This document shows, in pieces, positions 12,486-23,121 of a stretch of DNA of 64,000 nucleotides. This DNA comes from Albizia julibrissin (lineage: Eukaryota > Streptophyta > Magnoliopsida > Fabales > Fabaceae). Positions within the stretch are counted from its first letter, which is position 1. The number at the start of each line of letters is the position of its first letter. The position numbers were made by a program, and so were the translations under genes. The notes under the pieces are model-generated. The model saw only the letters and a list, made by a program, of their open reading frames with translations. It was not told the DNA's origin and did not search any database. The DNA lies in the NCBI GenBank assembly GCA_037074505.1, contig CM073487.1, positions 40,151,501 to 40,215,500 on the forward strand, in the 5' to 3' direction.

Positions 12486-15390
12486 TGGATAATTCTAATG
12501 ACTCATAAAGTGATAGGGAGCATCAAAATGGAAGGTGGTCAACCCATTAAGAGAAGAACTAGAGGTTTCACAAAGATGCCTGCATTGGCTGCACGTCATC
12601 AACATCAACAGGATAGGCTGCATGTGGATTTCAATGCCAATATGAATCCACTTGGTCCTGAGGAAGACCATTTCATTAACATCTAGGCTATTTGGGTTGA
12701 AGAAAAGTTCGCATCATATATGATGATTGGAAGCAGGTTCCCCGAAGACGAAAGCTATGATTTGGCAACAAATTTTGGTACGTCAGTTTTGACACATCTG
12801 CATTTTGATCTTTATTCCTATTGCTTAAAATATAATTTCCTTTATTCCTCTAGCAAACGTTCAATATCCCAGAAACTACATAAATGTACAAGCATTAGAT
12901 GGGGGAGGTGCGTTTGCGATGGAAAGATTTCAAAAATAAGCTCACATAAAGGTATATTCGAGGGGAAAAGCGGGGTGAGGACCCATGTCAACATTATTCA
13001 TACTTGTCTTCAGAGGACTGGAGGTTATTCGTGGCATCACGTGAAGATCCTGAATTTTTAGTAAACTTTCTTTCGTCATAGTATAAAATTTTTTATCTTG
13101 ACAGCATTGACTTGTTTTTCATTGTTTTCTCATTTTTCATTATTTTCGTTTCACAAAAAGTAAGTGCAACGAATACTGAGAGGCAAGCAATAAATCATTA
13201 TCGAAAGCTTGAGCGGAGGATGATGGAAGAAGAGTTAGAGAAAATAAAGGAAGCAGCCAAATCATATCCTAACACTATTGTGTAGGCCCCAGCTCCTCCT
13301 CCACGTCACTAAAAATGGAAAACAGCGAGGATTAAGGGTGGGAAGTTCATAAATCCTACTTTAATGAGGTTGCCTCGAGAATTGTAAATAGTTAAAGTAT
13401 TAGTATATATTTTTGACAATGTGTTGTATTGCTAGTGTTTAATTTTCGTTTACAATAAATTGTATGCTATAGGATAAACTCGAAAAGCAGAGCAGCCAAG
13501 GTTAGTTCACTCCTAGTAGACAGATGAACATATTATCAATAGCGATTGGGAAGCCTGATAACGCCAATCGAGTTCGAGGGGAGGTAAGGGGAGTTAGTGT
13601 GGTGAAGTTTTTTAGACAAGCCTCATACGCTTCATCACAACCTGAACCCAGTAGAGAGCTTGTGGCCAAGAACGAACAAAAGCTCGAGGTTAAACTTCAC
13701 GACAAGATCCGAGAAGAGTTGTTGGCTGAGCTACGTGGTGAAATGAAATCTATGTTTAACTCGAAGATGCAAAGTGATGGGTATAGAGCCTGGGAATCCC
13801 CGGCCTTCCCCAGCACCAAAGGAAGTTACCACCCACCGGAGGAACCCCTTACCCAGCCTTTTACCATTCCGGAACCACTGGGCCAGCCTTCTCCTACTCT
13901 AGAGCCGGGAGAATCTTGTATCCTCTATTTGGATGCCCCACTACTTCATGTTGTTGCTGATGCTCTCGCTCACAGATAGGCTACTACCCACTATCATAAT
14001 CAAATTCCACACTATTTATGTAGGGTGACAGTCATATGTGTTCGAGAGGGGGAAAAAAGTGCAGTCATCCCTATCCCTAACGAAGAGGTTGCCACGCTGG
14101 GTTAGGCGATTGGATATTTCATCCTTTTGCCCCATAATCTTATTGGCACGTCCGCAACTCCTCCAATGGTATGAACTACCTTTGTATTACTTGATATCTG
14201 TTGGCATTCAACTAATAATCGGTTTTTTATGTTATGATAATAGGATGAGCAAGATGCAGGGAAATGGCCCTTCTTGGCACGACTGCAACAAATTTATAAA
14301 ATTGTTCATCAGATCGACTTGCATATGCCTCCAGGGATTGTGGGTCAACAATTGACGTATCCTTTCACAATTGACAATAAAGATCTCAGAGACTTTATAC
14401 ATTTAGAAGAGATAGATGTAGGATGGGTAAAATTTGCCATATATTTAGTTTTTCTTTCCTTCAATTAATATAGTAGTTTTTTGGTTTCATGCGTTTAATA
14501 TTTTATTTATCATTTGATTTCTATTTTAGGTCCTTTAACCACATATGTATCAATATGGGGAGGGAGAATTTATACGGATTCTTGTGTCCGGCAAATACGA
14601 CAAGGGATAGCAATGATGTGCCAGAAAAAACGCATTATGTGGGCTACACAATGGAAGAGACCAAACTTCATTGTTATCTAGCACCAATTGTTCAAGGATA
14701 CGTACTTTAATTTTGATTTTGTGGGAAATTAAGCAATAATTGTCTTGTCAACTAACTTCATTTTAATCCATATGTTGTTGTAGTTACCATTGGAGTCTGT
14801 GTGTTGTTTGTCCTCGCATTAATCATGTCTATTGGTTTAATTCCTTGGGTAAAAAGTTAGACAAGGGAACAAAATCCGTCTTCAATACGTAAGTTATTTT
14901 ATTTTTATTTCATTGATTATTGACTTAAATGAATTGTTCTAATTTTTATGGCTTTACATTTTAATGGTAGTGAGACCCAGACATATAGAATGCTTGGTGG
15001 GTCATGTGAGGGTAGAGTTGTTAGATACCCAAAGTGGTTTTATCCAACAATATGTGGTTTCAATTCAAGTTCTTTCATTGTCGGTCATTTTAGATATGAA
15101 TTTATTGATTTTAATCAACTGCTTTTAATTTATAGTGCCCTCGACAGCCATGGCCCACTGAATGCGACTACTACGTTCTCCTTTACATGTATAACATCAT
15201 TCAGAGTGGTGTTACAAGTGATTTTTAGCAGGTAATCAAATGATAATATTTTTGGTATTGTAAGTGAATTGTGGATTCTTTACTGATTCTATCTAATCTT
15301 ATTTTCTAATTTGTAGATTTTTTATAATGAAGCTGCCTACTTATATGAAGACATTAATTTAATCAGAGACTTTTTAGCTCGGTAGCTTCT
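12486..15390 (+). pseudogene. second CACTA gene: plant En/Spm accessory protein with Ulp1-like cysteine protease domain, decayed
   Basis: Pieces of a multi-exon gene. Near 12960-13060 a shifted frame reads HYSYLSSEDWRLFVASRED, typical of the plant En/Spm (Ptta) family. 13524-13979 is charged and ends in a proline-rich linker, with a coiled-coil-like stretch (KIREELLAELRGEMKSMFNS). The C-terminal exons resemble C48 (Ulp1) peptidases: HWSLCVVCPRINHVYWFNSL with the catalytic His at 14788-14790, and RQPWPTECDYYVLLYMYNII with the Gln and the catalytic Cys codon at 15163-15165. The position usually held by Asp (xxDSL) is Asn here. Several frameshifts and stops separate the parts. Ulp1-like domains are known passengers of plant CACTA and MULE elements; their role in transposition is unclear. 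Confidence 0.72.
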
Positions 15391-15798
15391 TCAACACATA
15401 GATCAGTAAATATGTATGTTTATTTTAGGTAGTATAGACAACATTTTTTACAACATTTTATTGTGGTTCTTGTACATTGATAGTAGTAGGAGTTAATTAG
15501 CTATTGTTGGATGTTTCCTTACCATTTGTAAGGATATTATGCATTATTCTTTGATCCTGTTTCTGTGGTTTTCAATTTTTGGGCAGACCAAATTATAAAA
15601 AAATCCTTTTTTAAAAAAAATTAGTTTTTACGTCCATAAGAAATAGAGATGTCTAAAGATACTTTAGACATCCTTTTTAGAATAATGGAGACGCCTAAAG
15701 TCTTTCTTTACTACGACCCTCGAATAGGCATCCCACAATAAAAGGACGTTAAACGGCACAAAATAGGGACGTTAAAACTACTTTCTGTAGTAGTGCGA

Positions 15799-17475
15799 AT
15801 CATCTTTTACAATGTAGTGGAGTTTCATCCTACATAGTTTAATAAGGTCTCTCTGTTAGTTGCATTAAATTTTTCCAAACACATATTGTAAAAGTTGAAA
15901 GTTATTATTGTAAACAGAAAGTAATATATGGTACTTGGGCTCAGTTGATTCAGGTGCTACTTTACAACCGGGACAAATAAGAGCATTGTTAGGATCATTT
16001 TCATCTGTGAGTTTTGGTTTTGATGAACATTTGGCACAACCATCATATACCCAACCATTCTTTGTCTCAAACTTTTGAACTTGGCAGTTGATAACAAAAA
16101 TACTTCCCTATAATAACATTAGATAACACATGATTGAGAAATTGGGTTAGTTAGAAATGAATTTTGGAACCCACTATTGTTTGTTCCTGAATATGTAAAA
16201 TAATAATTTTGTTCTGGTTATGTAAAGATCATTGTCCAAAAACATGACTCATCTGTGAAGACATATGCTGACTGAAGGTAATAGTGATTAGAGTAGAACA
16301 ATCCTTGGCACTACAAATAAGGACACATAAGATAAACACAACGAACATAAAAAGCATGCAACATAATTTAATTACGTAAGTAGAATAAGTGTAATTGACA
16401 ATGTTTATGGGTATCCAATATGAGACATGTGGCAGAAGTATTTCACCTATCAATTAAATGTTGGACCTCTTGTATGGGAGGATTAAATGAGACTCTAGTG
16501 GCACAGAAGGAACTGCAAAGATGGCGCATATCTGCAGAAATCACAATAACAAATGACATTACAAAAAAGAAAATATCGTCTCAACCATAATGTTTATATG
16601 ACCAGAATCGAATAATGACAGTGGACTGAATTATAAATTATAAATGTCTAAATAACAAGAAAAAGATGTACATTAAAAGGAGTATAAAGAAGATAATTAC
16701 TACTATCAGTGGTACCAAGCCTAGCAAGATTTAAGAGAGCAACAACAGGTGTGTCATTATTTTGCAACTAAGTAAGGTATGCATCTGAAGCACAATTATC
16801 CGACAAAACACATTCTATATCATTTCCTCTTCCTAGAGGAAAGTGTTAATAAAAAAAACTGTTTATGTAAGTAGAAAAGATATATTGAGCATCAGAATAA
16901 GCATCGTTGCTTACTGAACATCCCGTAAAACCATTCGCATCCTATACTTGGTCTCATTGCCTTCTAATCTTCCTCCAAGGTACCAATTGAGCTAACGAAG
17001 GAAATGACATCTGAAAGTATAGTATTTTCCAATCTAAAAAATATGGCACAAATTTTTTTTTTCATTTTTATTGCTAGTTTCTAATTTGAAGAATTGTAGA
17101 GCATGGAAGAAGTGATTTTATGTATTACATATGATTGGAATGTAAAAACATAAATATAAATGTTGAATATGAGGAGGAAATAGTTATGAGTACCAAACAG
17201 ATATTCAATTTGGTCCTTTTCATGAACGCTTAGGATATCAGAGATGCTGATGAAGGAGTAGGACTACGTTGGTATTGGAGCTTCCACTTCTGAGATTGAT
17301 GTATATGCAGTGAGAGTCAGCTTAAATGGATGAGTGGTAGGTTTGTACTTATAAGTATTCGGGGATACAATGAAGTTTGATTGTTCATAAGTTTTTCCCT
17401 TCTTGATGTCATTACAGAATTTTTTGTGCATTGATTTGTTGATGACACTTGCTTGGATCTTAGTACCTTTGAAAA
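15799..17475 (-). pseudogene. RPA1-like (replication protein A large subunit-like) relic, 5' part
   Basis: Exon pieces on the minus strand, in order. About 17475-17190 reads GTKIQASVINKSMHKKF and then SNFIVSPNTYKYKPTTHPFK and ISISDILSV, the first OB fold, with a TAG near 17262. About 17010-16915 reads DVISFVSSIGTLEED, then TAG, then KAMRPSIG. About 16835-16705 reads IECVLSDNCASDAYLT, then TAG, then LQNNDTPVVALLNLARLGTT. About 16530-16450 reads TRVSFNPPIQEVQHLID. About 16105-15955 reads VQKFETKNGWVYDGCAKC and DPNNALICPGCK, the four-cysteine zinc motif of the C-terminal fold. 15829-15799 reads MKLHYIVKDDS, where the CACTA element interrupts. At least three in-frame stops show decay independent of the insertion. 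The family binds single-stranded DNA; copies of this kind are common in plants, sometimes as Helitron passengers. Confidence 0.78.
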
Positions 17476-17674
17476 GAGATGAAAACATAGTCATGATCTC
17501 AGGTGGAATAAATGAACCGAAAGATAGAAGAGTATGAAACATGTAAATCGTAAACTGTAGTTTTTAGTAGGCAATCCTAAAATAGATGTGAGTGGTGCAA
17601 TGGTAGTTATCACTTATTAGCAGGAAATCACCAAAAGTGGTTGATTTTCACGCGGGAGAAAATTTTAAGATGAT

Positions 17675-17868
17675 GTGCTTGTTTGGAATAGCGGTTGAAA
17701 ATTTCATAAGTGCTTATGAATTGTAATTCACGGAATACGAAGTAACTTTTACAGTCTACGAGGTAGCTTTTACGGTCTACTAGATAAATATGTGGAGGAG
17801 ATTTATCTCGATTTACGTGAATCGGGCTTATATAATAAGCCCGATTCAAATAAGTATTCCCAAACATA
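17675..17868. repeat. second copy of the GTGCTTGTTTGG MITE
   Basis: Very similar to 4498-4673 (same CGGTTGAAAATTTCA start and CGGGCTTATATAATAAGCCC palindrome). It differs by an internal duplication of about 22 bases (a second AGCTTTTACGGTCTAC block) and by a diverged right end (CCCAAACATACC). No clear TTA duplication remains. Confidence 0.7.
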
Positions 17869-19031
17869 CCCGATGTGGTATGTCGTGATCAGCCCTATTT
17901 GAATTTTTAAGTTTTTCAAAAATCGTAAAAAATTGAAAATAGCTCTATTTCTTATCTACAAAATATTAAAATATTGCTCATTTCATATAAAATGTAATAA
18001 TCAAAAGAATCGTAAAAAATACATTTGGAATATTCTCCAAAATAAAAAGGATTGTAGGAAAGCCACATCACTCACCCCCGTCTTGAAACTAAGTTCCCAA
18101 TAAGGCAACCTTAGCCTGGATCCACCCCTCCTACATGATAACAAATATAATTTAAAAAAAAAGATTATATTTTTACTCTGCAGAATGAGTTCTCACTTAT
18201 CAGTTGAGAAGATTATGTAGGGAACCATGGAATTGGCTTCATTCATTGCACCGACCCAGATGGAACACAAGCTTTTCTTTATCAGGATTTTTGGAGTTTA
18301 ATTGGTCCATTTATCTGTAAGAGGGTCAGAATTATGTTTGATAATCCAAAGAAGATAAAATATTAGGAAAATGATACAAGGTCTCAATTAAAGAAAATAA
18401 TATTAGAAAGGTCTCATAACTTGTTAATAACAAGTAAAAGAGTAAAAATTGACAAGTGAAAGAACTACTATTGATAAGCGGTGGGACTTTTCTAATACTA
18501 TTTTCTTTAAAAGAATTGAACCACAATTTGGTTATCCTCATCCCCAAGGTTGAGATTTCTGAGATTCCCAAGTCTTTATAAATCATCTCCAATAGTGGTG
18601 GCCAACCGATTAAAACACGTACTAGTTCGGGTTTTTAATATAAAAGTCATTTGATATTTTTAAAAAGATTAAGGAAACAAAATAAGTTATATTGAAATAT
18701 TTATGGTTATCGTCTTTCTCTAAAATAATATATATTACTTATAAATTGATATATAATCTAATGATACACAACATATCTTATTTTGTACTTAATAGGAAAT
18801 TGGAAAAGAATTACAAGATAAATCAAATTAAATATGTTGAGCACCAAACCACAATCATATAATATAATTATTCATTATATTCAATCACAAGCCCTCTTCA
18901 CGCTACTTCAAAACAAAGCATCAAGGCAAATGTATGGAAGTGAACCAACAAATTGAAGTAACTAGTCAGTGGTCAACTTCTGTCTTGGTTACACTTCTGT
19001 AGCGTCTTAAATATTTGATAACTTCTCTTCC
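17869..19031. other. intergenic, 3' side of DUF674 copy C
   Basis: No gene was recognised. About 18634-18790 is a copy of an AT-rich repeat family with the motif TTTTTAAAAAGATTAAGGAAA, also present near 42850-42985, 59748-59955 and 61625-61800. From about 18841 the sequence (TTCAATCACAAGCC, CTACTTCAAAACAAAGCATC) matches the 3' flanks of DUF674 copies B (4740) and D (41950), so it is probably the conserved 3' untranslated region of the family in this cluster. Confidence 0.55.
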
Positions 19032-21684
19032 TTAATATTTGATAAAAAAATGTTTCAGACCTATTGTCAAAGCTGATGTTGAGACCATGGAAGCTTTAAG
19101 GATGCTCACAACCTGCATTAATTTGTATACATGAGTCTTAAACACACATACACACACAAGGCAAATATAAATATGATCATATTCAAGTTAAATTAAAGGT
19201 TAGAAGAAACGTACCTCTTGTACACCAACGCAGATTGTTTTTTCTTCCAAGTCATGGTGAGGAACCTTCAATTCAGATAAAGATGATACCATCTGGTGAG
19301 ATGAAAAAGGTTTCACAGATAAGTCATCGTAAACGATGAACTTTGTTCCACACTTGGCAAATCCGTTGCCAGATATTTCATCAGTTCTTGAAGACTTGGG
19401 GTCACACATTGTTAGTCGTTTCTTATTAGGGTCACGATACAAGCTTGGATCGGCAGTCAAATAATATGAACCATTCAGTCGACTATAACAATAACTTAAC
19501 TTCGACGGACACTTGACTTCATGGATAGGCAACATCTGGTTATTCACCTTATAATATGGGGCTACCTTGAGGTTGGCTAACACGTTCTTTGTCTTCTCTG
19601 ACTTTAAGTCTCTGGTTGAATCAAAGTTGGTCAAACTGTTGTATAATTTGTCCACACAATCCAAACCAGAGTTTCCATTCAAAACTCTTTCAACAGCTCC
19701 TAGTGGGAATGTCAAGAAACTAAGAAGCTGATCCACGAAATCGTCCTCAACTTGTGCAAACAATATCTTGGACTTTGATTTCGACATCAACACATTCATA
19801 TTCATCGCCCTAGTGCTCTCTATTTTTTGTCTATCAGTTACCTTGAAGCACATTTCGGAATTCACAAGGTTGTAGTACTCCTTCCTTGACAAACAATCCG
19901 TGAGTGCGGTCTTGGAGATTAACAAGCACTTGAGTAGGTCCAAAATCTTCAACAACATAATAAAAGCATCAGATGATGGAATATAAAGGAAATAAGATAC
20001 GCAGAGATCTAGGTCTTGTTTGATTTTGTTATTAAAAAAGTGTTTTTTTTTTTATTTTAAAAACTAAAAAAACTTAAAAAAATAGAACTTCCCGCAGTAC
20101 AAAATAAATTTGTTAGCCGAATACAAACGTTTTTTTCCACCCCACATATAGATGAAAGTAGAAAAACAGTAATTAATTCTAATTTCCTCATGATGAAAAA
20201 AGGTAAAATATCTTAAAAAGAAAATGATCATATTTAATTTGATCGCTATACATAGCTAATATCAGGAAATGGAATAATTGGAATTCTAAGTAACCGGTTT
20301 GGAAAACGGTTTGCAATAAGTTGTTCTTAAGAAAAACAAAAAGTAGTTTTTAAAAAATAAAAGATAAAAACAGTTTCTATGATCCACACCTCTAGGGATA
20401 CTTTCATAATCATTTTTCTTTTTTTTCTCCTTATAATTTCATCTCCACCTTCAGATCAAAAAATGAATGGTTCAGATTTAATATTTTCTAAAAAAATTAT
20501 TATAGTATTTTATAATTTAATTTTTTAAAATTTTGTTTGTGTTGCAGTTATGAATTTTGTAGATCATATTTTAATAATTTAAATTTATCTATTTATGTTT
20601 AAAATAATAGTTTTATAAAATATGAAATCTAAACTATCTATTTTTATTTAATTTGAGAGTAAAGATGGGATTACAAAAAGAAAAAGAGACAAAACATTAT
20701 GAGAAAACTCAAACTCATCATCCCATACGACCGGCGATGACCACAGTAACAGCTGCCACAATGTCACTTAAAAATAGACTTTTTTAAAATAACTATCCAG
20801 ATAGATTTTTTTTATTTTTTCAAAAAACTTATTTTAAAAAATTTATAAAAATGTTTGGGGAAAAAAATAGAAAACAGAAATAAACAGGGCCATAATTAAT
20901 TATTCCAGAAGATGACCTCATTAGAATTAAGAACGACAGTGAATTCTTTGAGTGCATATTTAGAGCGTAGATTGCTCAGCAAAGACAGTGTTGTGTTCAT
21001 ATCAGCAGGAGTTACGTTCAGATCATCAAAAATAATAAAAGATGCAGTCTCCTTTACATAGCCTTTCCATGTATCATCTGCATTTATAGGACAGGTATGA
21101 AATGCATCAATTAACAATATTAACAAAAATATAAAATAAAAAAAATGCGTTGCAAGTATCACCACCGTACCATTGACTTTTTTGTTGGATCCACCATCAA
21201 AATGACAGCTTAACAGCGATTTGCCATGCTTGAGAACGAATTTCATATCCCTCCCACATTTACATTTCATATTCTTGGAAGTGCTCACCAGACAACCTCG
21301 TCCAATAAGAAGACAAGGTGCACAAGCATAGTACTTAGTTGGCACAGTGTCATCAATGTTGAGTTTGAGTTGTTGATTATAAGGTTCCATTGAGTTCCTT
21401 GTCTGAAGCAGCATTTTCTTGCATGTCTCTGAATTTAAATACTTTGGGTCTAGATTTCTGACACTTGCATACAGCGAGCTTATGCATCCAAATCGACAAG
21501 GCTTCGTGTTAGAATCCTTATTCACAAGTCTGGCAATAGTTCCCAATGGCAGCGTCAAGAAGCTTAAAAGAACATCCACAAAATCCTTCCCTGCTTCTGC
21601 ATACAGCACTCTGTTTTTCTCTCTGTCCGCAACAACTCTCACTGAAATTTGTTTTGGAGTTGCAGTCGAAGCAGAGGAGCCCAT
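19032..21684 (-). CDS. DUF674 family protein, copy C, intact
   Basis: Four exons join cleanly: 21684-21171, 21077-20917, 19946-19215 and 19112-19032, all GT-AG with matching phases. They total 1488 nt and 495 residues, the usual size for this plant family. The first unit spans residues about 1-225: NRVLYAEAGKDFVDVLLSFL, LPLGTIARL, cysteines in CAPCLLIGRGC and KCKCGRD, then GYVKETASFIIFDDL. The second unit spans about 226-470 and repeats the layout (ILFAQVEDDFVDQLLSFLTF, KFIVYDDLSVKPF). The last exon gives VVSILKASMVSTSALT and a short tail. Exon 2 uses donor GAG|GTCATC where copy A has GAG|GTAATC. Intron 1 is only 93 nt, a multiple of three, and open. Intron 2 is long (970 nt) and may hold a MITE. 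The family has no known biochemical role; cysteine pairs hint at metal binding. Best-preserved DUF674 copy in the window. Confidence 0.87.
20012..20892. repeat. possible non-autonomous element in intron 2 of DUF674 copy C
   Basis: The left edge GGTCTTGTTTGATTTTGT and the reverse complement of the right edge, GGCCCTGTTTATTTCTGTTT, are similar over about 18 bases. Between them is AT-rich, non-coding DNA. Together with the unusual intron length this suggests an inserted element. No convincing target duplication was found, so the call is weak. Confidence 0.35.
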
Positions 21685-22599
21685 GGAACCAAATCTAGTG
21701 TTTCAAAAACTGTAATGCAATGTAAGGAGGATAATCTCAATCTGAAATCTATCGAATACATGGTTTTTTTTTTTTATAATGGAAATAATGCAGTGAAATT
21801 ATTAAAATAAATAACATAAAATCCTAACAAACTTCAGTACCGAGGCTTGTGGCGTTGAGTTGATCCCAAGAATCTCTCCTAGATTTGTGGTTGTTTAATA
21901 AATGGCCAATAAAAGAGGAGCACCATTAAATAATTACAAATAATAAGGGGAAATCCTAACATCCTGCTGCTTCCAAAAATATCTTGGTAAAATTACACTT
22001 AAGTTCCAAACAAAAGAAAATATAATAAAAATGTCTCTTGAAATATCAAATTTGCAGTGAAGTCCCTCAAACATTTTTCAATATATTTTAAATTTGAAAA
22101 TATCCCTATTGATCAAATAGAGAGGGAATGGATGATTGTATATTCATTAAGGGTATTTTTGACTTTTCATATTTAAAATATATTGCACAAATATCCTACA
22201 GGATTTCACTGTAAATTTAAAATTTTATAAGACTTTTCTATCATTTTTTTTTTGGAACTTTCCCAAATATCTTCTTTATACGGTGCTACAATCTTGCTTC
22301 AACAATTATCTCGCCACTATCTGCTTTAACTCCCATTAAATAAAAAGTTAAACCAATATTGCTTCTCCCGTGCATTACCTGGTCAGCTGATTCCGCAAAA
22401 CGAGGTCAACCCAAACATTAATTAATTAATCTCATGATAAAGCCAGTGCTTTTACTAGATGTACAGTACAGTCAAGCATAATAAGAGGAACATATATAGA
22501 GATTGCATGATATAAGCGTGATGTGGAAGAGTCTGTGTGCGTGTGGTATAGAGAGTAAAGATCATTATATTTATACATGTTACCTTCCTACGAAAGCCA
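21685..22599. other. intergenic, 5' flank of DUF674 copy C
   Basis: AT-rich DNA with no recognised gene. It should contain the promoter of copy C, but no TATA position stands out with confidence. Confidence 0.4.
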
Positions 22600-22763
22600 G
22601 GAGGGTAATTGACTGCAAGTTTTGCAATAGTTCCTAGTGGCATATGGCAGTTTCAGGAAGCATAAAAGAACATCCACATAATCTTTCTTTGCTTCAGCAT
22701 AAAGCACTCTGTTTTCTTCTTTGTCCATAAAGAAATTTGTTCCTGTAACCAAGTTGATGCCAT
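22600..22763 (-). pseudogene. DUF674 first-exon relic (copy E)
   Basis: An ATG at 22763 is followed by a segment aligned with exon 1 of copies A and C: an EEQI-like lead, then KENRVLYAEAKKDYVDVLL in a shifted frame, then LGTIAKLAVN. One frameshift lies after the first dozen codons and another where extra bases split the LP-LGTIAKL motif. Homology ends near 22600 and no other exon follows, so it is a 5' fragment left by unequal duplication or deletion. Confidence 0.72.
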
Positions 22764-23121
22764 GGGAATAATATTATTAAACCACCAAATCCTATGTTTA
22801 AGAAATTGTAATGTAATGTAATGAAGCCGTAATATATATGAAATATCTGTATATATAAAGTATAGGGTTAATGTATAAATTTGTCTAGGAAGTTTAGCCT
22901 TAGGAATTCTAAAGTTAATTTAACTTTTTTTTTTTTTGCCACATAGAATGACTCAAAAAATCAGGGACTGAGTTGCAAGTGAAATAAAAGTTTAGGAACT
23001 AAGTTATATTGAGTCAAACTATAGGAACTAAGTTATAAGTAAATCAAAACATTTAGGGCTAAAAGATTAATTTTCCCCATTTTAAAAAATGGAAGTTAGT
23101 TGGATTTAACGGCTAAAAGTT
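22764..23121. other. short intergenic repeat patch before the truncated Copia element
   Basis: The phrase TAGGAACTAAG recurs three times (about 23001, 23029 and 23119), separated by AT-rich sequence. The last copy lies exactly at the point where recognisable Copia integrase sequence begins. Confidence 0.5.

Larger units (their letters stand above)
7801..15795. mobile_element. CACTA (En/Spm-type) DNA transposon, about 8.0 kb
   Basis: The left end is CACTACTACAAAAAAAAAGC and the right end is the inverted counterpart CTTTCTGTAGTAGTG, the terminal signature of this superfamily. The 3-bp flanks are TGA (7798-7800) and CGA (15796-15798), a target duplication with one later change. Subterminal repeats with a core near TTTAGGCGTC/GGGGACGC occur at 7995-8145, with TTTAGACATCC/GACGCCTAAAG variants at 15640-15760. 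Inside are two decayed genes, a TNP2-type transposase and a second gene ending in a Ulp1-like protease. Stops and frameshifts in both indicate an element that cannot move on its own now. It sits in an RPA1-like exon. Confidence 0.92.

Noticed and set aside
7467..17475. A Helitron carrying the RPA-like gene
   Set aside because: Looked for a TC 5' end and a hairpin plus CTRR 3' end and for a Rep/helicase gene; none was identified, so Helitron origin is left as a possibility only.
20896..21684. A single 262-residue gene read straight through
   Set aside because: The middle of this frame is intron 1 (21078-21170) with good GT-AG borders in phase. The spliced model matches the paralogues and continues into exons 3 and 4.
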